The notes beneath the pieces are model-generated. The model was not told where the DNA came from. It did no database searches and saw nothing but the letters and a program-made list of their open reading frames with translations. From assembly GCA_037576195.1 (NCBI GenBank), contig CM075101.1, positions 18,972,001 to 19,036,000 of the forward strand: 64,000 nucleotides of DNA, given 5' to 3'. The position numbers and the translations under genes were made by a program. Below are positions 13,181-26,338 of the stretch, piece after piece. Position 1 is the first letter of the stretch. Every line of letters begins with the position of its first letter. Source of the stretch: Phytoseiulus persimilis (taxonomy: Eukaryota; Arthropoda; Arachnida; Mesostigmata; Phytoseiidae).

Positions 13181-16100
13181 CTGAAATTCGTCGGAAAGAA
13201 CCTTATATGAGCAGAACGGGGCGGGCCAAGCTGGGAATCGCCTCAAGCCTTAGTGCTGACTACAAGATCGGAGTGATTTTGGAACTGATAGGCACTCGTG
13301 GTTTCAGCGTGCACATCTATCCGACGGCTCTAGAGCCGGTGTTTAACCCGGAGAAATTCCAGTCAATCGACGAGGAGGGAGCTGAACTTTGCCGTGCCGA
13401 GACACTCCACTCGGCCCTGGGTTCAATCTCAGCCTCGGAGAGAGACGACCGAATCCATTCAGAACGTTTCCATGGAGAACGACACGTAAGCCGAGACTAC
13501 CTATATATCAACCCGGGCGCTCGCCAGGATGTGGAAAAGAAAGAACCCAAACACGACGAACACGAGCACGAATGAGGAACAGAGTCAAATCGTCCAAAGC
13601 GAGAAACTACAATGCTGGTCGCTGATGTCAAGCAGCTCGCGAGCGAACCGGGTACCAGCGAATGAGGAGAGAAACTACCGCACCTCACCCTTAGCGTTGT
13701 CTGTGCACTTCTCCTTCCGTTCGTCTGGCTCGTGTGACGTCGGTCGTTCCCCAAGAAAATCCAACCGGCGGCAGCAATGACTATTGTAGCCGACGAAGCC
13801 TTTCGGAAAACCCAGATATAAAAAATTGAGGACCGAATAGTTGTGGGAGGCGCTGCTTGGCGTCGCACCACTGAGGAAAAAAAAAACAGAAAAAGAGCCG
13901 TCCACCTCCATGCACAAAGACGTCGTCATCCATTCACTGGCGGGATTCGTTTCTGGGATCGACTCGATGGGCCCTGCATCTTCAAAGTCATCACAGATTT
14001 CTCGTATTGTTCCAAAGATTTTCGCGAGGAAGCATCGAAGATGTCACGAGAGTACCGGAGGCGCAGATTGAAGTTTCTCTCTTCAAGTCGACTTCGATAC
14101 ACTAAATTCAGCCACCAAGAGAAGCGAAAATCCTCCGTACCAGGTGTTTTTTAATTTATTTTCGCTTCCCGCTTCGCATGGATGTGCGCTGCTGTAAAAA
14201 CAGTTCTTCGCGCCTCCATCGAGTGAATCAAAACGCGCCCGCGGGAATCGAACCGGAAAAAATCGCCGGAAAGCTGGAATGAAACACGGGACCGAAAATC
14301 CGTGCTGAACTACTCATCGATAAATAATCAAGGACTATCTCTTTCCCGGATTCTCTTGCCATCCGGCGCGCAATCGTCAGAATTCCCATCATAACTGTTT
14401 CCCCCAGGAGGTGCTCGAGGGCCGGATTTTTCTACCTCAAGGTCGCTCCGAAGCAGAGTAACTGCGATGTTTTCCCTCTAATCGAATTCCCTCCGACCGG
14501 CACGCCACGGAAAAGCGGATCGGGAATGCGTACTGAAAACTGGGTGCTGCAACGAACAGTCAAAACACCGAGATCACTGAACCGCGGTTGAAGATAATGG
14601 GAATCCCTCATTACCATACTCTGACAATCGCCACGAGCTGAACCATAGGTCTTCCGATTCCTGGCGGCTGAGCCGAGCGAACCAATAACAGGTGAACGGT
14701 TTTCGTGGTTCGCAATGTCGCCAGTGGGAAGCTAGCGAACAAAGAGACCGCCCCGCGCAGGAAGCGAGTCAGGTGAGCGCACGAACAAGCAGGCCGGCAC
14801 ACAGGCCGGCAAGCAAGAAGGTGAATGCCTCGGATCGATACCCGAGAATTCGACCAGCACGTCGGCCACGAACGCCGGTCGTTCTCAATCCACGAACTCT
14901 ATTGCTATGGCTTGTGAGCCGTAGATGATTTTCCTGTCAGGATAGCCGGTTAAATAAGATCGAGGGGAAATTTCGATTGTGGGCTACGATCGCTCCCCAA
15001 ATCGGAGACAACAGTAATCAAAGATGCACGGGCTGGACCTTTGACTCGGAGGCCGCCGAGTATTCTCGTTATCACGCGCTGAACAACAAAGGAGTTCCGC
15101 ACGAGCCAAGATCTTTCAGCGGGACAGAAACAGGGGCGTCTCAGACGCTCCGAGAATAATTATCCTGGACAGCTGGGCACGTCGCCAGTCCACTCGTCAG
15201 TCAGGCTTCGAGCCAGCCGGGTAGATGGGGTCAGACACGAGGGAAAGAAAAGAAATGATCGCCGTTCGAACAGAGGCAGCCTCTTCAGAAGACGCGGTCC
15301 CAGCACCGGCCACAACAAAAGCTGGACGGAAAACAGTCGGATTCCCTCCTTCTGGCCGACATTTCTGACACCGGTGGGCAGCTAAGAACAGGAGCGAGCC
15401 GCGGAACTACCCGAAAAGAACACTTGCTGTCTTCTTTTCTCCCGTTCGTTATCATGTAGGTCAATCCTTTGCTCGGAGTCGATTGAGAAGTCCCAACCGT
15501 TAAGTCGCCCTCCTCTCAATCATATATGTGTGTTCCGGAGGCGACCGAGGATTCTCAATCCTCATCTTTGCAACTGATCTTCTGACAGCTGGGCACTTCA
15601 GGAAAGACTGCAGCGGAAGTATCAGACGCACTTTCAATTTCAGAGCTGTCAGCCCATTCAAACGCAGTGATGATCTTTCACACTTCTGGCACACAAAATC
15701 CCTCGGAGCTTGCGGAGTTCCGGGACGGAAAATCGCGCCAAGATTCATGTGGTAGGCCTGACGTAGAACCACAGTGTTTGGCAAAGGTTTCCGATCGAGT
15801 TCATGATTCACACACTCTTGAAACACCGTCTATGGGATGCTTTAAATTCTGCTATCTAACTGTTTCCTAAATCGTTTCGGTGGCGACAGTTGACTTCCAG
15901 GGTTTCCGAAGCATCGCCGCTGAGCACCCATGCTCCTTGTATGAGTTTTCCTGACTTTCGTGACCTTCGACGTATTTTTTTTCTCGGGGAAAGACCTTCA
16001 AGGTTCTGTTAGGAACAGTGATTGCCGCGACCGTAATCATCCAAGGGAAGTTCTCACTCCGGCTGCCGATCGCATGGAAATACCCAGAAAAAGCTGGAGA

Positions 16101-19100
16101 TACTACAGCCCAGATAATGAACCAAGGTAACCATAGACCCAAAAAGCTCCCGGACCCCCAATCCGTAATGAGCTTTCTGCTGAAGCAATTGTTTTTCCTG
16201 GTGCTCATTGGCTGCCGCTCCTGAGACCAAGAGTGAGACCCTTGAAGGGAGTCTGACGACTTTCCAGGCGGCAATTGTTGACGTCTGGGTCACCACCAAG
16301 CTCTGAAAATTGCGACATAAGCTTCGAGCATTGTGATCAACTTTTGAATAGAACAAACGTGCGATCGACAGCTACTTGGGGACTCTGACCGTGGTTCCAG
16401 AGTCAATCGACTTCTGGCCGAGTGCCCACCCCTATTGTGATGGCAGTGGTGAAAGATTTGACGCATCACAAAGAAATGTTGCTACAGGCGCGTGAGAACC
16501 TCAGAAAACTCATCGGTTATATTTCATGCTTCGGGCCATCGCTACGTTTACGGAGAATTTTGACGAGCGAGCTCTCGGGGAAATGTAAACACTAAATCGC
16601 GAAGTTCCTCCTGTGGCGTTTGCCTTCCGGGGGTGTGGAGCTCTCGACGTGCAATTTCAAGATATCTGTGATCGGCGCAAGCACGTCAAGCATAACGAAA
16701 GACGTTTAAAAGAAACAACAATCACAACTCGGAGCAAATCGTCCAATCCTGGTCTGCGATTGAATTCTCGATCTGTTTCTTTCGCCTCTCTTCTTCCTCG
16801 ACCCGAGCGACCGCCAAAGGGTTGAACTGGAGTGGAGCCTTCGCTGGTTTTCCGCTGAGCTCGCCGTCAAAAGGTTCTTGCTTCATTCGCGAGAATTCAC
16901 CCAGTGCGGTTGGTGGGAGGAGCTTCGTAATCAGTCTACCTTTTTGTCGGGAGACACTTTCGTCGATTCTCGTTCGGGGAGAAAGGTGGCGTTCCCGTTC
17001 ACGGCGACACTCTCTAGACTCAAACACCAAAGCATTTCAGGATGTCGGGTGTCTGAGGCAATGCGAACTCTTCCACTTGGTTTCCCTCCTCTTGGGTTTC
17101 TCAGTTTTCTATTTTCGTCCTATTTCGCTGTCGTTCTGAACGATCCTGGCAGTCTGTAATCCGCACGTGTAACTCAGAACAGCTCGATGCGTTCCAGATA
17201 ATTCTGACACTCACTCAGTCCACGGCTCGCTCAAAAATTGACCTTTTCCCGCGTTTCCACGGAACGCTCGTGGGAACGATGCCATGACGAGGTATTCGGT
17301 TCGATGAGAGATGGCTCGGGAATCAACCAAGTCCTCCGCATGATGAAGTGACACAGAATTCGACGAAGTTCTATATTCACGCGGCTGTCAACGGATCAAA
17401 TCCAAGATCCCAAAAGAGAGTGGCTTGCGTCTTGAAAGCTTTCGTTGAGGCTGCGAAAGCCGACATGTCAGTCGGAGCTTTGCCATGAAAACAGCTCAGG
17501 AAGACTTGGTCGACACGCTACCATATATAGAAAACTAATTCATATACGGCTAGCAGAAAATACGGGCGAGCTCCAAGAGGGAACGTTCAAGAGTCACGAA
17601 AAGTCACAATGTTGTCCACATCAAGACCTCCTGAGAGTGCCAACAGTTACCGGTATGCGGCGACGGTTAGATCTGCGGCCGTCGAGAGGCTCCACAGCTG
17701 TACTTGACGTTTTGAAGAGAAAACTCAATTTGCGTCGGTACACTGGGCCGAACTCGAGAGAAGAGAGTTTAAGGCGCGGGGTCGGGATGAGTTCAGAATG
17801 TTTTTGGGCAAATCAAGGGCCATGAACCGTAGGAGCCCAACTTCTGACTAGAATTCGGCGAGTCATTATTGCAAGGAGAGAACTCCGCTTTCGAATAACT
17901 GTGGTACGGTGTCGTTGGGGGCATGAATCTTGTCTGAGTACAGATCGACCCTGAAGAAAATCAGCGAGCTCTATTCAGGTATACGAAAGCAGTCGTTACT
18001 GTCGGGGGGATTATCCTCGATCAAAAGGCGGCGTTGTCGAAACGATGCCGCTCGAAAGAGTTAGCTCTGTAGCACTGAGCTTCGAACGGTACTCACGATG
18101 GCAATGAGCGGTTTTGTCACTCCAGTTGAAAACTTCCGGCTCGAACAAAAACTCCAGCACCGACTCAACAACGAACGATGCCTGTCTGATGACTCTGTGT
18201 GGCTTTGTCGGCGGCCCCTGATGCTGGAACAACGGCACCTCTGCTCTGGCGGAGAAGGGAACAACGCGCCTTTTGAACGTCATCTAGGGGGCGCTGATGT
18301 GGCTCAACAAGTTTGATGCGCGCCAAATTTCAAAGAATCATTCAATATGGAGACGCCACGCCGTACGAGTAGAGCTGCGAACTTCAGGCGTTATTCATCT
18401 TCCATCAATCCATGGACTCATGGGTAGATGCCTGGATGTATTATGCGATTTTGCATATTCATCATGAAAACTGATGAACTCAGCCATCAGAGAGTCATTC
18501 ATCAATCTCCTCATATGGATAGATGAGAGGTGCAAAGTGAAGAATGGCTGAACTTCCTAGCTCTATATATTTAGGGAAATCATTGGCTCCAACGGACGCG
18601 GATCGAAGGGCGGACGAACATCGGAGAAGGGCAGTCATCGATCTTGAACAATGTGTATTCGCTCCTCTGAGAAAAAACTACTACGTAACGCCGGAATCCA
18701 GACCGTGCGAGGTGGAAGCGGAGGAGAAACTCCACTAGTCTCAAAAGCCTCCATGTTAAACAAATACGAGCTCATTAATGGAACGCTTTGATTCGATCGT
18801 GCAGTGCGCTGTGTGATGAGCAATACATAGCTCTCAACATTTGGCAATGGAGCCATATGGAATGATCTCCTGTTGAGCTCGGCAGAGTGAACCTTGAGCT
18901 CGCTCCTTGCCGATCTGTGAACAGATTCAGCTCAACAAGCCCTGTTGCAGGAAGGGGACGTAGCCGTCGATGCTGTGAAACCCGTTTCAGATATGAGCAG
19001 CGTGACTCTCATAAACTTGCACGATTGGCTCGAAATCTTGGATGCGCCCCTTAGAACTCGACTGATAAGGTGCAGATACACGTCTTTCCACTGGGCGGCT

Positions 19101-20207
19101 CGTAACTTTGAGAATCTCACTTGGTTTCATTTGACTCCTCACCTCAGCCGACTCTCCGGGGTGCCATCATTGCTGGGGTGGCGTGGATCTAGCGCCTCGG
19201 TCGGCAAAACGTTGACTCCATGAGAAAATATTTGGGTCGACGAACCGCGGAATGGAAGAACAACAAGAACGCAGTGAATGGTCGCCGACACCTTCATATT
19301 TTGAAACTGCTCGAAATCCTGTCAGAGAGCCTGATCCCTAGCATGCCCATTAACCGAGTAGAGACCGATCGAAGTCTAATATCTTGAAGTTGCCGAACGG
19401 GGTTGAGCTGCTGTCGTGGAAGTCTGATTCGGTTCCCTCATGGTCGCGAGGGAGAGAGAACGCAATACGCGTGGACTGACTCCCGAAAAGAGCTCCATAG
19501 GAAGCCAGCACGATCAAGGAGCTTACCCGGTCGCCGAATCCTGGCTCTCCGACGGTTGTACTTTTGTTGAAGTACGGAAGGTGATCGTAGGAGCGATTGT
19601 GTTTGTCAACGTGAACAACGAGACCCTGAGCGAAAAGGATCGCAGCGACTCTCCAGCTCGACCACAAAGTCTGCCTGACGTTCAAATCCCGGAAGTTTTT
19701 CTGATGATCTTGCGCGTGACCGATTCACGATGATACCCGATGTGAGCTTACGGAGAGCTCAACCTCGTCGCTGCTTCGCGCAGGTTTAAGTGAGCGATAT
19801 CTTTTAGCCCATCGGATCAAGGCTACTAGCGATGAAATAAATAACTGGCTTGCGCAACTCTGTTCATCGAAATTCCGACATTCTCCATCTCAAGATCACT
19901 TCCAAGAAACGGTTGGGGGGTGCTCCGAGAATTACGTCCAGGTGGCCATTCGCACCAAGGCCCGGTTTTGGCATGGCAGGAGACATGAATCTATTAATTA
20001 GAATTGGATCCATAGAATGAGATCTCGCCATACGAGGCTCTACACTTACAAATGAGTTATGACATTCCCATCGAACAGCTCCGCGGACTGAACAGAAAGA
20101 ATGAACGCTCGCCGTCACGGCCTCAGTTTCCGAATGATGTTGATGATGAGGCCAACTCCTATAGTAGTGAGTAGAGGTTGGGGTAGTCCCCAACTTGGGG
20201 GTTTGAA

Positions 20208-20657
20208 ATGATAAGGGAGTCATCAAACGTTGACGATCGAACGAAACCCATGCAGCCTGGAGAACCGGACCCTTATGGTTCTAACAGGCTCACGGCGCTT
20301 GGTTATGCCGACCTTGACTCAGACGGGGGGCGGAATCGTAAAAGCCTTGCGCGGGCTTCATGGAGCTCGATGACGACATCTCACGTATCTGCCGTCGTGT
20401 ATGTACTCAACCAAATGGAACTCCCCGATCTGAATGTGGAGGGTATCGCTCCATTGCAGATCAATCAAAACGATGTCGACATGCGAGAACTCAGTTGCGA
20501 TTCTTGTATGATAACTCCATCTCAATCGCCTAACGTGGATTCGTGGAGCAACGCTTTCTTCAAGATCGCTTTCGACTTGGAGAGACACTATAGATATGCT
20601 GGATCTCTGATTGAATCAGCTCAGCTTCGCCGACCGAGTGGTCCAGCCACGAGTTGA
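20208..20657 (+). CDS. hypothetical ORF, 149 codons
   Basis: A true ATG at 20208 opens a 149-residue frame, one of the longest uninterrupted ATG frames in this otherwise empty part. I see no known domain, signal peptide or membrane segment. It contains acidic patches and the segment FDLERHYRYAGSLIESAQ. A perfect 7-bp inverted repeat with a 4-base loop (20177-20194) lies 13 bases upstream. In DNA of this composition a frame of this size can occur by chance, so it is a candidate only. Confidence 0.2.
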   Translation: MIRESSNVDDRTKPMQPGEPDPYGSNRLTALGYADLDSDGGRNRKSLARASWSSMTTSHVSAVVYVLNQMELPDLNVEGIAPLQINQNDVDMRELSCDSCMITPSQSPNVDSWSNAFFKIAFDLERHYRYAGSLIESAQLRRPSGPATS

Positions 20658-20764
20658 ATCCGCCCGATGTGCCTGATTCCTGCACTTCGTCTGGGGTTCA
20701 GAGATGGATGAGGATACTGCAGCGACTGTTCACAAGGGTTTTCGCAAGGGTTATACGAGGGGGA

Positions 20765-20779
20765 GGGGGGGGGGGGGGG
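20765..20779. repeat. poly-G tract
   Basis: A run of 15 G follows GGGA, about 110 nt past the hypothetical ORF. Runs like this are prone to length change and to sequencing error. Confidence 0.85.
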
Positions 20780-23700
20780 AACAGAGCCACTACGATCGGC
20801 CTCGCGGGGAATGGGAATCAAAACATCCGTCCAGTATGAACATGCCCGGTGCTCCGGAGCACGAGCTGCGTTGGAATAGAGTGTGATTTCAGCTCAAAAA
20901 AATTCCGATATTTCCGGGCAAGGAGCTCTTCTATCGGAATGGAGAGAGTTCTGGATCGGGCGATCTACATTTGAATGACGCGTTGGATTCCGCTGAATTC
21001 AGATTCTGCTCCCGATTCCGAGAGCAACTGGCCCTAACTGAGCCCCGCATTCCGATCCCTGTTCGTCGAAGTTATGAGGAAACAATCGAGACTTATTCTG
21101 TACCTCGAACTGCTGAGGATTCTCGAATGGTTCCTGGATTTTTGCTCGGCTGAATGAGCAACCAGTAGCTGGAGTTAGCGCAAGACCGGTTGTCCAGGAA
21201 TGAATGCGAGCTGGAGCTCTCTTTGTAAGCTAAATATCGCGATGAAGCTCCAGAGAGGTCGGATTCATGATGGCAACCGGCGCGACCCTGGTGCAGCACC
21301 GCTCAACCCGTTCTCGGTCTCCTTCACTTAAATCACGTTCGCGCAGGACGGGTGAGTCATCGCCGAACGGTGTCGATACGTTTCTTCGAAGACTGTGATT
21401 CTGTTCGGAGTTGAGAGCCGAGAGTTTCGCATATCTCCTGATCGCCAATCCAGGAAGCATCCACTGAACGAGCGCCTGAACTACTCAGCATAACGGGCCA
21501 TAGCCTTCTACGTTGCGAAATATGATGACGTCATCATCGGAGGGTTAGCGGCCCAGCGTCATCCAGCTGTGTACGCAACGTCACTTGCTGAGGTCCAAAT
21601 TATTAGCTTCGGAGTCGAGTGGAGATAGCCGCTATTCATGCAGTGCTCTACGCACAAACGAACTTTCCGGACTGGGGTTGTTCGAACGACTTTCAGACAA
21701 CTCGCTGTAGGATCAATCCGGGGTGTCCATAACACTATCCCAGAGTTACTGTTTCCATCCTGGGGCTAACCCAGGAATATGTGACGAGCTTGCTCACGGC
21801 TTCTGTAGGACATAAGGTTTTGCTTCTTCAGAGTCTCCGCTTGCCCGGTAGGATACATTCCCTGGCAAGAGGGGATTTCGTCCGGAATACAGTGAGTACG
21901 AATGGCTTGCTTCACGTCTCGAGGAATGAGCAGAGGCTTAATACGGTGGTCGTCAGCTGAGTCGCTTTGGATCCGGGATGGACATCAGCTCTGGGTTTAT
22001 GCTGTCGCCAGGCTCTCGCTGCGGACTTCGTCAATCTCTTCCATGAGGATGTCCTGATCTCAGTTGAGCGCTCAAAGCTCTTCATGCATACCGCCTAGAT
22101 CCCGTCGGCAGCTCACCCTGTGGTTCTTGTATCGGTCTTTGAGGACTCGACCGTAAACCGACTCATAGCATGCGGTAGTCTCTGTTCGAGTCATCGCACA
22201 CACATGGTTCTGAGTTTCTTCGCATCATCCAGAGATGGAACGAGCAAAGATCGAAGCAAGGAATCTTGGAGACCATGTCATGATTGCCTGTCTCTGTCCT
22301 TTCTGACCAGTTCAAACCCGTTGTGCCGAAACTGATTGCAATGAAAACCCGAAGGGCCAAGAAAAATTCCGCGTGGCCGAAAAACCCTTTCCTGTGACCA
22401 TCGGCTCCCTCGCGTGTAAGCCGAATAAACTTCACTGGAGTCGAGAGCCATGATTGAGGGTACGCAAACTTCCTGATGCAGGAAAAAAAATCACTTCAGG
22501 CACAGAGCAGGAGTGGAAGCTTCCCTCCTCAGGTCCTTATATCTGTCAGCACGATTCAATGCTTAGTTTCAAAGCTTAACGTGATTCACTCGGTGCCTTC
22601 TCGTTCGCTGATTGAGAGAACCCCAGTCGGACTCAGTGTTTTGATCACCACGCCGTGATTTCTCTCAAATAGCTGAAATATCATTGATCAGGGACCTTCG
22701 CAACTCGGTTTTCGATAAACTCTGGTATAGTTCAGATGCAAAGTTCCACGTTTATATTGATTAACTCGGTGTCTTCTGGCTCATGGGAAGAGGAAAAGAT
22801 CAACGGTTGAATGTGGATGGAGAGAGAGGCTCAGTGCTTTCCGGCGATCTGATGGCGAGCCGACCGCGTCAAAATAAGAAATCAGAGCTCTCGGAATCGA
22901 ATGTTCTGCGATGTTGCCAATGGATATAAGCACCGAAAGAGTTCCTGTCCGCAACGATATGTTCTCTGTATTTGGAAGCTGGAAATTTTGGGATTCTGTC
23001 TGCTAGACTGCTCAAAGAGAGATCAGCTATCTCCCTGAAAACCTTGAGAAATAATCGTTGGAATAAGTTCAAGCTCGAGGCTTCGGGTCGCGAGCTGCGC
23101 GTCGTCGAGGCGATCATGCGGACTAGTGACAACGTTCCGGAAGCGACAGCCTCGCAGTCGATGATCGGAGGGTCACTAAGCTCATACGAAAATTACATGC
23201 AAGGCCTTGGTGGAAAGCTGTTTCTGGAACGATTCGGCGCTTACAACTTGGCGCGAACAGCGCGGCCGCCACGCATCGTACATCGCGCAGCGTGGTCCGC
23301 CCAGCCCACCGCCCGATCTCAAACGACGTGCTTCCTAACGAGCTCAACGCACACTTAGTTTCCCATCGATCACACGAGTCGATACGTATCCTGAAGAACT
23401 TTTGCGGTTTGAAACGTAAGTCGTCGGAGCATGGGGAAGAGTGGACAGTGGGCACTATTCCACCTGTATCCATACAGCACTGTGTGTGGACGAGATCGAC
23501 AGCCGCTTTGTCAGGTTACCTTCCTAAACGTCTTTATTCTCATCGTTTGGCGGGATTCTTTGAAACTAAGCACAAGCAGCTATCCGAATTAGGTGATTTT
23601 CGCTACACAAATACGAACACGAGATAAGATGAATCATGATCTCAAACAAACAATGACTCCACAAGAATTCGACGCGACCGAAAGCTAGATACTTTCGCTG

Positions 23701-23850
23701 GTCTCTCTCTGACTCACGCCCGAGAGGGGACGATCCCGTTATTGTGATCCCGAAGAGGGGCTTCATCTTAATGTAGTCCTGAGCATTGAGCACGATTAAG
23801 CAGTGAGAATTCCCGAGATCATTTTCATTCTCTCTGTGGGATTCCACTTT

Positions 23851-24282
23851 CTAAGCTTCCTTAGCTTCTTCACCTTTTTCGGCTCCGAAGTGTGTGTCTC
23901 TGATGTGCAAAGACAGGCGCCACTGAAAGTTGAACCGCTCCCGGCATATAGCGCACCAATGATGCTCTTTCGAATTGTGCTGCTCTGCATGGCGGGTGAG
24001 GTGGTCGGCGCTTTCGAAATCATCTCCACATTTTCGGCAGAAATAGATATTTTCCTCAAAGTCTTTGGGCCGTTTGTGCACGTTCGCAGCGCCTTTGCAC
24101 GTAATGCAGAAACAACGAAGTTGGGTATGGGCCAGGCAGTGACGGTCGAGAGCTTTCAGGTGGAGGAATAAACGATCGCAGTGGTGACATTTGAGCTTCA
24201 ACTTCGAAGACACAAATCTTGGGTATTCCGACATTCTAGGAAGAGTTGCTCTGGTTCCAGATAAATCTGCGAAATCAATCAT
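23851..24282 (-). CDS. C2H2 zinc-finger protein
   Basis: A 143-residue minus-strand frame carries three canonical C2H2 fingers. Counted from the first Met at 24282 they are: C32-X2-C35-X12-H48-X3-H52, C82-X2-C85-X12-H98-X3-H102, and C110-X2-C113-X12-H126-X4-H131. Between fingers 1 and 2 there is a degenerate cysteine cluster (C57, C59, C62) with H69. Such proteins usually bind DNA in the nucleus; the target is unknown. The C-terminus is short and charged (GEEAKEA). The start is uncertain: a second Met at 24234 (MSEYPRF) is equally good, and a TTTCGCAG acceptor lies between the two Mets, so an upstream exon may exist. The protein could be complete or the last exon of a larger zinc-finger gene. 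Confidence 0.65.
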   Translation of the reverse strand: MIDFADLSGTRATLPRMSEYPRFVSSKLKLKCHHCDRLFLHLKALDRHCLAHTQLRCFCITCKGAANVHKRPKDFEENIYFCRKCGDDFESADHLTRHAEQHNSKEHHWCAICRERFNFQWRLSLHIRDTHFGAEKGEEAKEA

Positions 24283-25551
24283 TGGTTAGCCGTAGAATGA
24301 GCCTCCGTAGAGAAGCTGATGCGCGGCAATTTGTGCCACTGAACTCGACCCCGCCGGGATGGACCTTCTTCCCCACCCACGTTACGGAATATATTCCGAA
24401 CGGGAACCGAATCCTCGGTTGAGGGGTCTACGAACGTGGAACGGCGCTATCCTCATCTACTGTCCACATGCACCACTGAAGAAGATGACAGTCCGGTGTT
24501 TGAGAGAATTATGAGCCCTAGACGTCGCCGGACCAGCCCCGTGTTTGCGAAGGAAGCCCGTAGAGAAGCTCAGTCGAGAAAATTGAGCATTGAAGCTTGA
24601 CTTTCGAGTTTCAGGACACCCGAAAAATCATCTTTCCTCACCAAGCGATGGGAGCCGGAGAAACTCATCGAGACGATCGGAACTGGACAATCTCAGCAAA
24701 TCCGAAGCATGAGAGCGTTGGAGAAATCTTGTTACGTCACGGCTACTGAAACTTTCATCCGTTCTCATCTAACCCCTTAGCCGGTGCCACACTGGTTATC
24801 GGAAGGCACTACTCACCTCGAACGGGTATTTGATTCAGAACTTCCTCGACATGAGACGTGGAACATAAGAGTTTCCGGCTTGACGGGCAACCACATTGGC
24901 TTCGATCTGGATGCTGCCGCTACCAGAGCCTCCCTTGTTTTGACTCCGGTAGACGTGTCCCTACGCCCGAAACTTGCACTTTCGATGCGTGCAACGTCCA
25001 GACGAGTTCACTACGTGTTCCTTGATTGCAACAAGAAATACATACTGGACAGGAGCTGTTCCCCGTCTTGGCCAGAACGACTGCACCACGTATATCCTAG
25101 GAAGTACTGGATCTCCGGATTTCAGTATCAAGTTGAGCCGGAGTTACATCCGGAAGTCTGGAATCTTGAACGCAGTTCAGTTCAAGATCTCCCATGACGA
25201 TGTAATGACTTTCCATGGGGAGCAACGGTAGCCTGAAGGTTCACCGCTGCGCCCGTCGCTCTGCGGGCGGAGGGAAGAGGCATCCCTCGATGGACTTAGA
25301 TTCCAGCTCGGATTCCAACGAGCGCGAGAAAAACTGAATCTCGTTGAGAGATTCATTTCGAATCTTCGCGGTTCCCGAGATCATTGGAAACTCACACTTG
25401 GCGCGATCACCGGACTTGAAAACAAACGCAATGGAACGAGATTTCCGAAATAACGAAGTTGTCATCGAATAGACGCTGATTGGTTGTGCGCGCACTACCG
25501 CGGGTGCTTTTCAGCCGAAAAGCTCAGCAATCAGACCTCTCAGCTCCGATA
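24283..25551. other. intergenic, one unassigned coding-like patch
   Basis: Two overlapping plus-strand frames (about 24784-25197 and 24974-25231) look mildly coding, with CTTYILGSTGSPDFSIKLS in the second. I recognise no family and cannot join them by splice sites. I see no LTR-like terminal repeat flanking the gag ORF that follows. Confidence 0.35.
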
Positions 25552-26280
25552 ATGGAGAATCAGGGAAATGCCAACGTTGCGTCGGCAGAACTGCCTCGCT
25601 TCAACGGGGACCCTTTGAGCGCAAATCAGTGGCTTAAGGACTTCGAAAAACTGACCGTTGAGTGCGCTTTCGATGAAGCTGAAAAGCTCAGGAGGGCTTC
25701 TTCTTGTTTCACAGACTTCGCGAAGGAATGGTTCAGTCACCGCGATGAAGCTTTTCAATCATGGACAGAATGCAAGGATGAGTTCTTGATGAGGTTCCTC
25801 CGTCCGGAAGCCGTTCAAGCGGACGCGAAGGTCAGATTGCGAAGACTGAGGCAGGACGAGAAAACTGACTTCTGTGAGCACCTGATAGAGGTCCAACGTT
25901 TATGTCACATCGCCGATCCGGAGATGTCAGAGAGCGAGCGAGTCTTGTGGTTCATGAAGTCCGTCCGCGCAGACTATCGACCGGCCTTGGTGCTCGCCGG
26001 AATAGACTCTGTAAATTTGCTGAGAGACAAGTGTGCGCTCATCGATACTGTGGAACCATTCCATAACAAAGAACCCGTGAAGCAAAGCTCTCCTGTCCCC
26101 GCCGCGAGCACCTCTCCATCTCACTTGACTTTCAAAACCAAAGAACCAGAAAACACGAGGCAGCGCGATCCGACATCCGCGAATCGTGCCGCGGGTGATA
26201 ACTGGCCGAGGTGGAAGAGGCCGTACTGTACGTTTTGCTGTAATTACGGACACAGATACAATACCTGTTACCGGAGGTAG
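25552..26280 (+). CDS. solo retrotransposon-type Gag with CCHC zinc knuckle
   Basis: The intact 242-residue frame from the ATG at 25552 resembles the Gag of Ty3/gypsy-like LTR retrotransposons, which forms capsid shells that package RNA. The capsid-type region includes LPRFNGDP, NQWLKDFEKL, AKEWFSHR, and SWTECKDEFLMRFLRP, followed by VRLRRLRQDEKTDFCEHL. A Pro/Ser-rich linker leads to one knuckle, CTFCCNYGHRYNTC (C-X2-C-X4-H-X4-C), at the very C-terminus. No protease, reverse transcriptase or integrase frame follows in the next 2 kb, and I see no flanking LTRs. It is therefore either a truncated element or a host-domesticated gag. The TAG stop (26278-26280) sits inside a possible splice donor (GAG then GTAGGT at 26277), so a spliced form could extend the protein. 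Confidence 0.7.
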   Translation: MENQGNANVASAELPRFNGDPLSANQWLKDFEKLTVECAFDEAEKLRRASSCFTDFAKEWFSHRDEAFQSWTECKDEFLMRFLRPEAVQADAKVRLRRLRQDEKTDFCEHLIEVQRLCHIADPEMSESERVLWFMKSVRADYRPALVLAGIDSVNLLRDKCALIDTVEPFHNKEPVKQSSPVPAASTSPSHLTFKTKEPENTRQRDPTSANRAAGDNWPRWKRPYCTFCCNYGHRYNTCYRR

Positions 26281-26338
26281 GTGACCACCGAGTGCGTGGA
26301 TTCCATGGTGTGCTTTTACTGTAACTGATGATTCTCAG

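Larger units (their letters stand above)
13181..23850. other. gene-poor stretch with weak candidate exons only
   Basis: About 10.7 kb in which no family is recognisable. Frames that look mildly coding are: minus 16722-17030 (contains FNPLAVARVEEEERRKKQIE), plus 18945-19223 (contains LINLHDWLEILDAPLRTRL), minus 19350-19685, and minus 18.10-18.19 kb (VLEFLFEPEVFNWSDK followed by a strong GTGAGT donor). Some have equally plausible frames on the opposite strand, so none is called as a gene. Part may be unrecognised upstream exons of the DLGAP-type gene. Confidence 0.4.

Noticed and set aside
14232..14260. GGGAATCGAACC resembling a tRNA T-arm on the minus strand
   Set aside because: No anticodon arm, D-arm or acceptor pairing is found at the right distances.
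15867..16274. 135-codon minus frame with a hydrophobic stretch (LWLPWFIIWAVVSPAFSGYF)
   Set aside because: No ATG at the right place, no matching splice sites or second membrane segment; not enough to call a gene.
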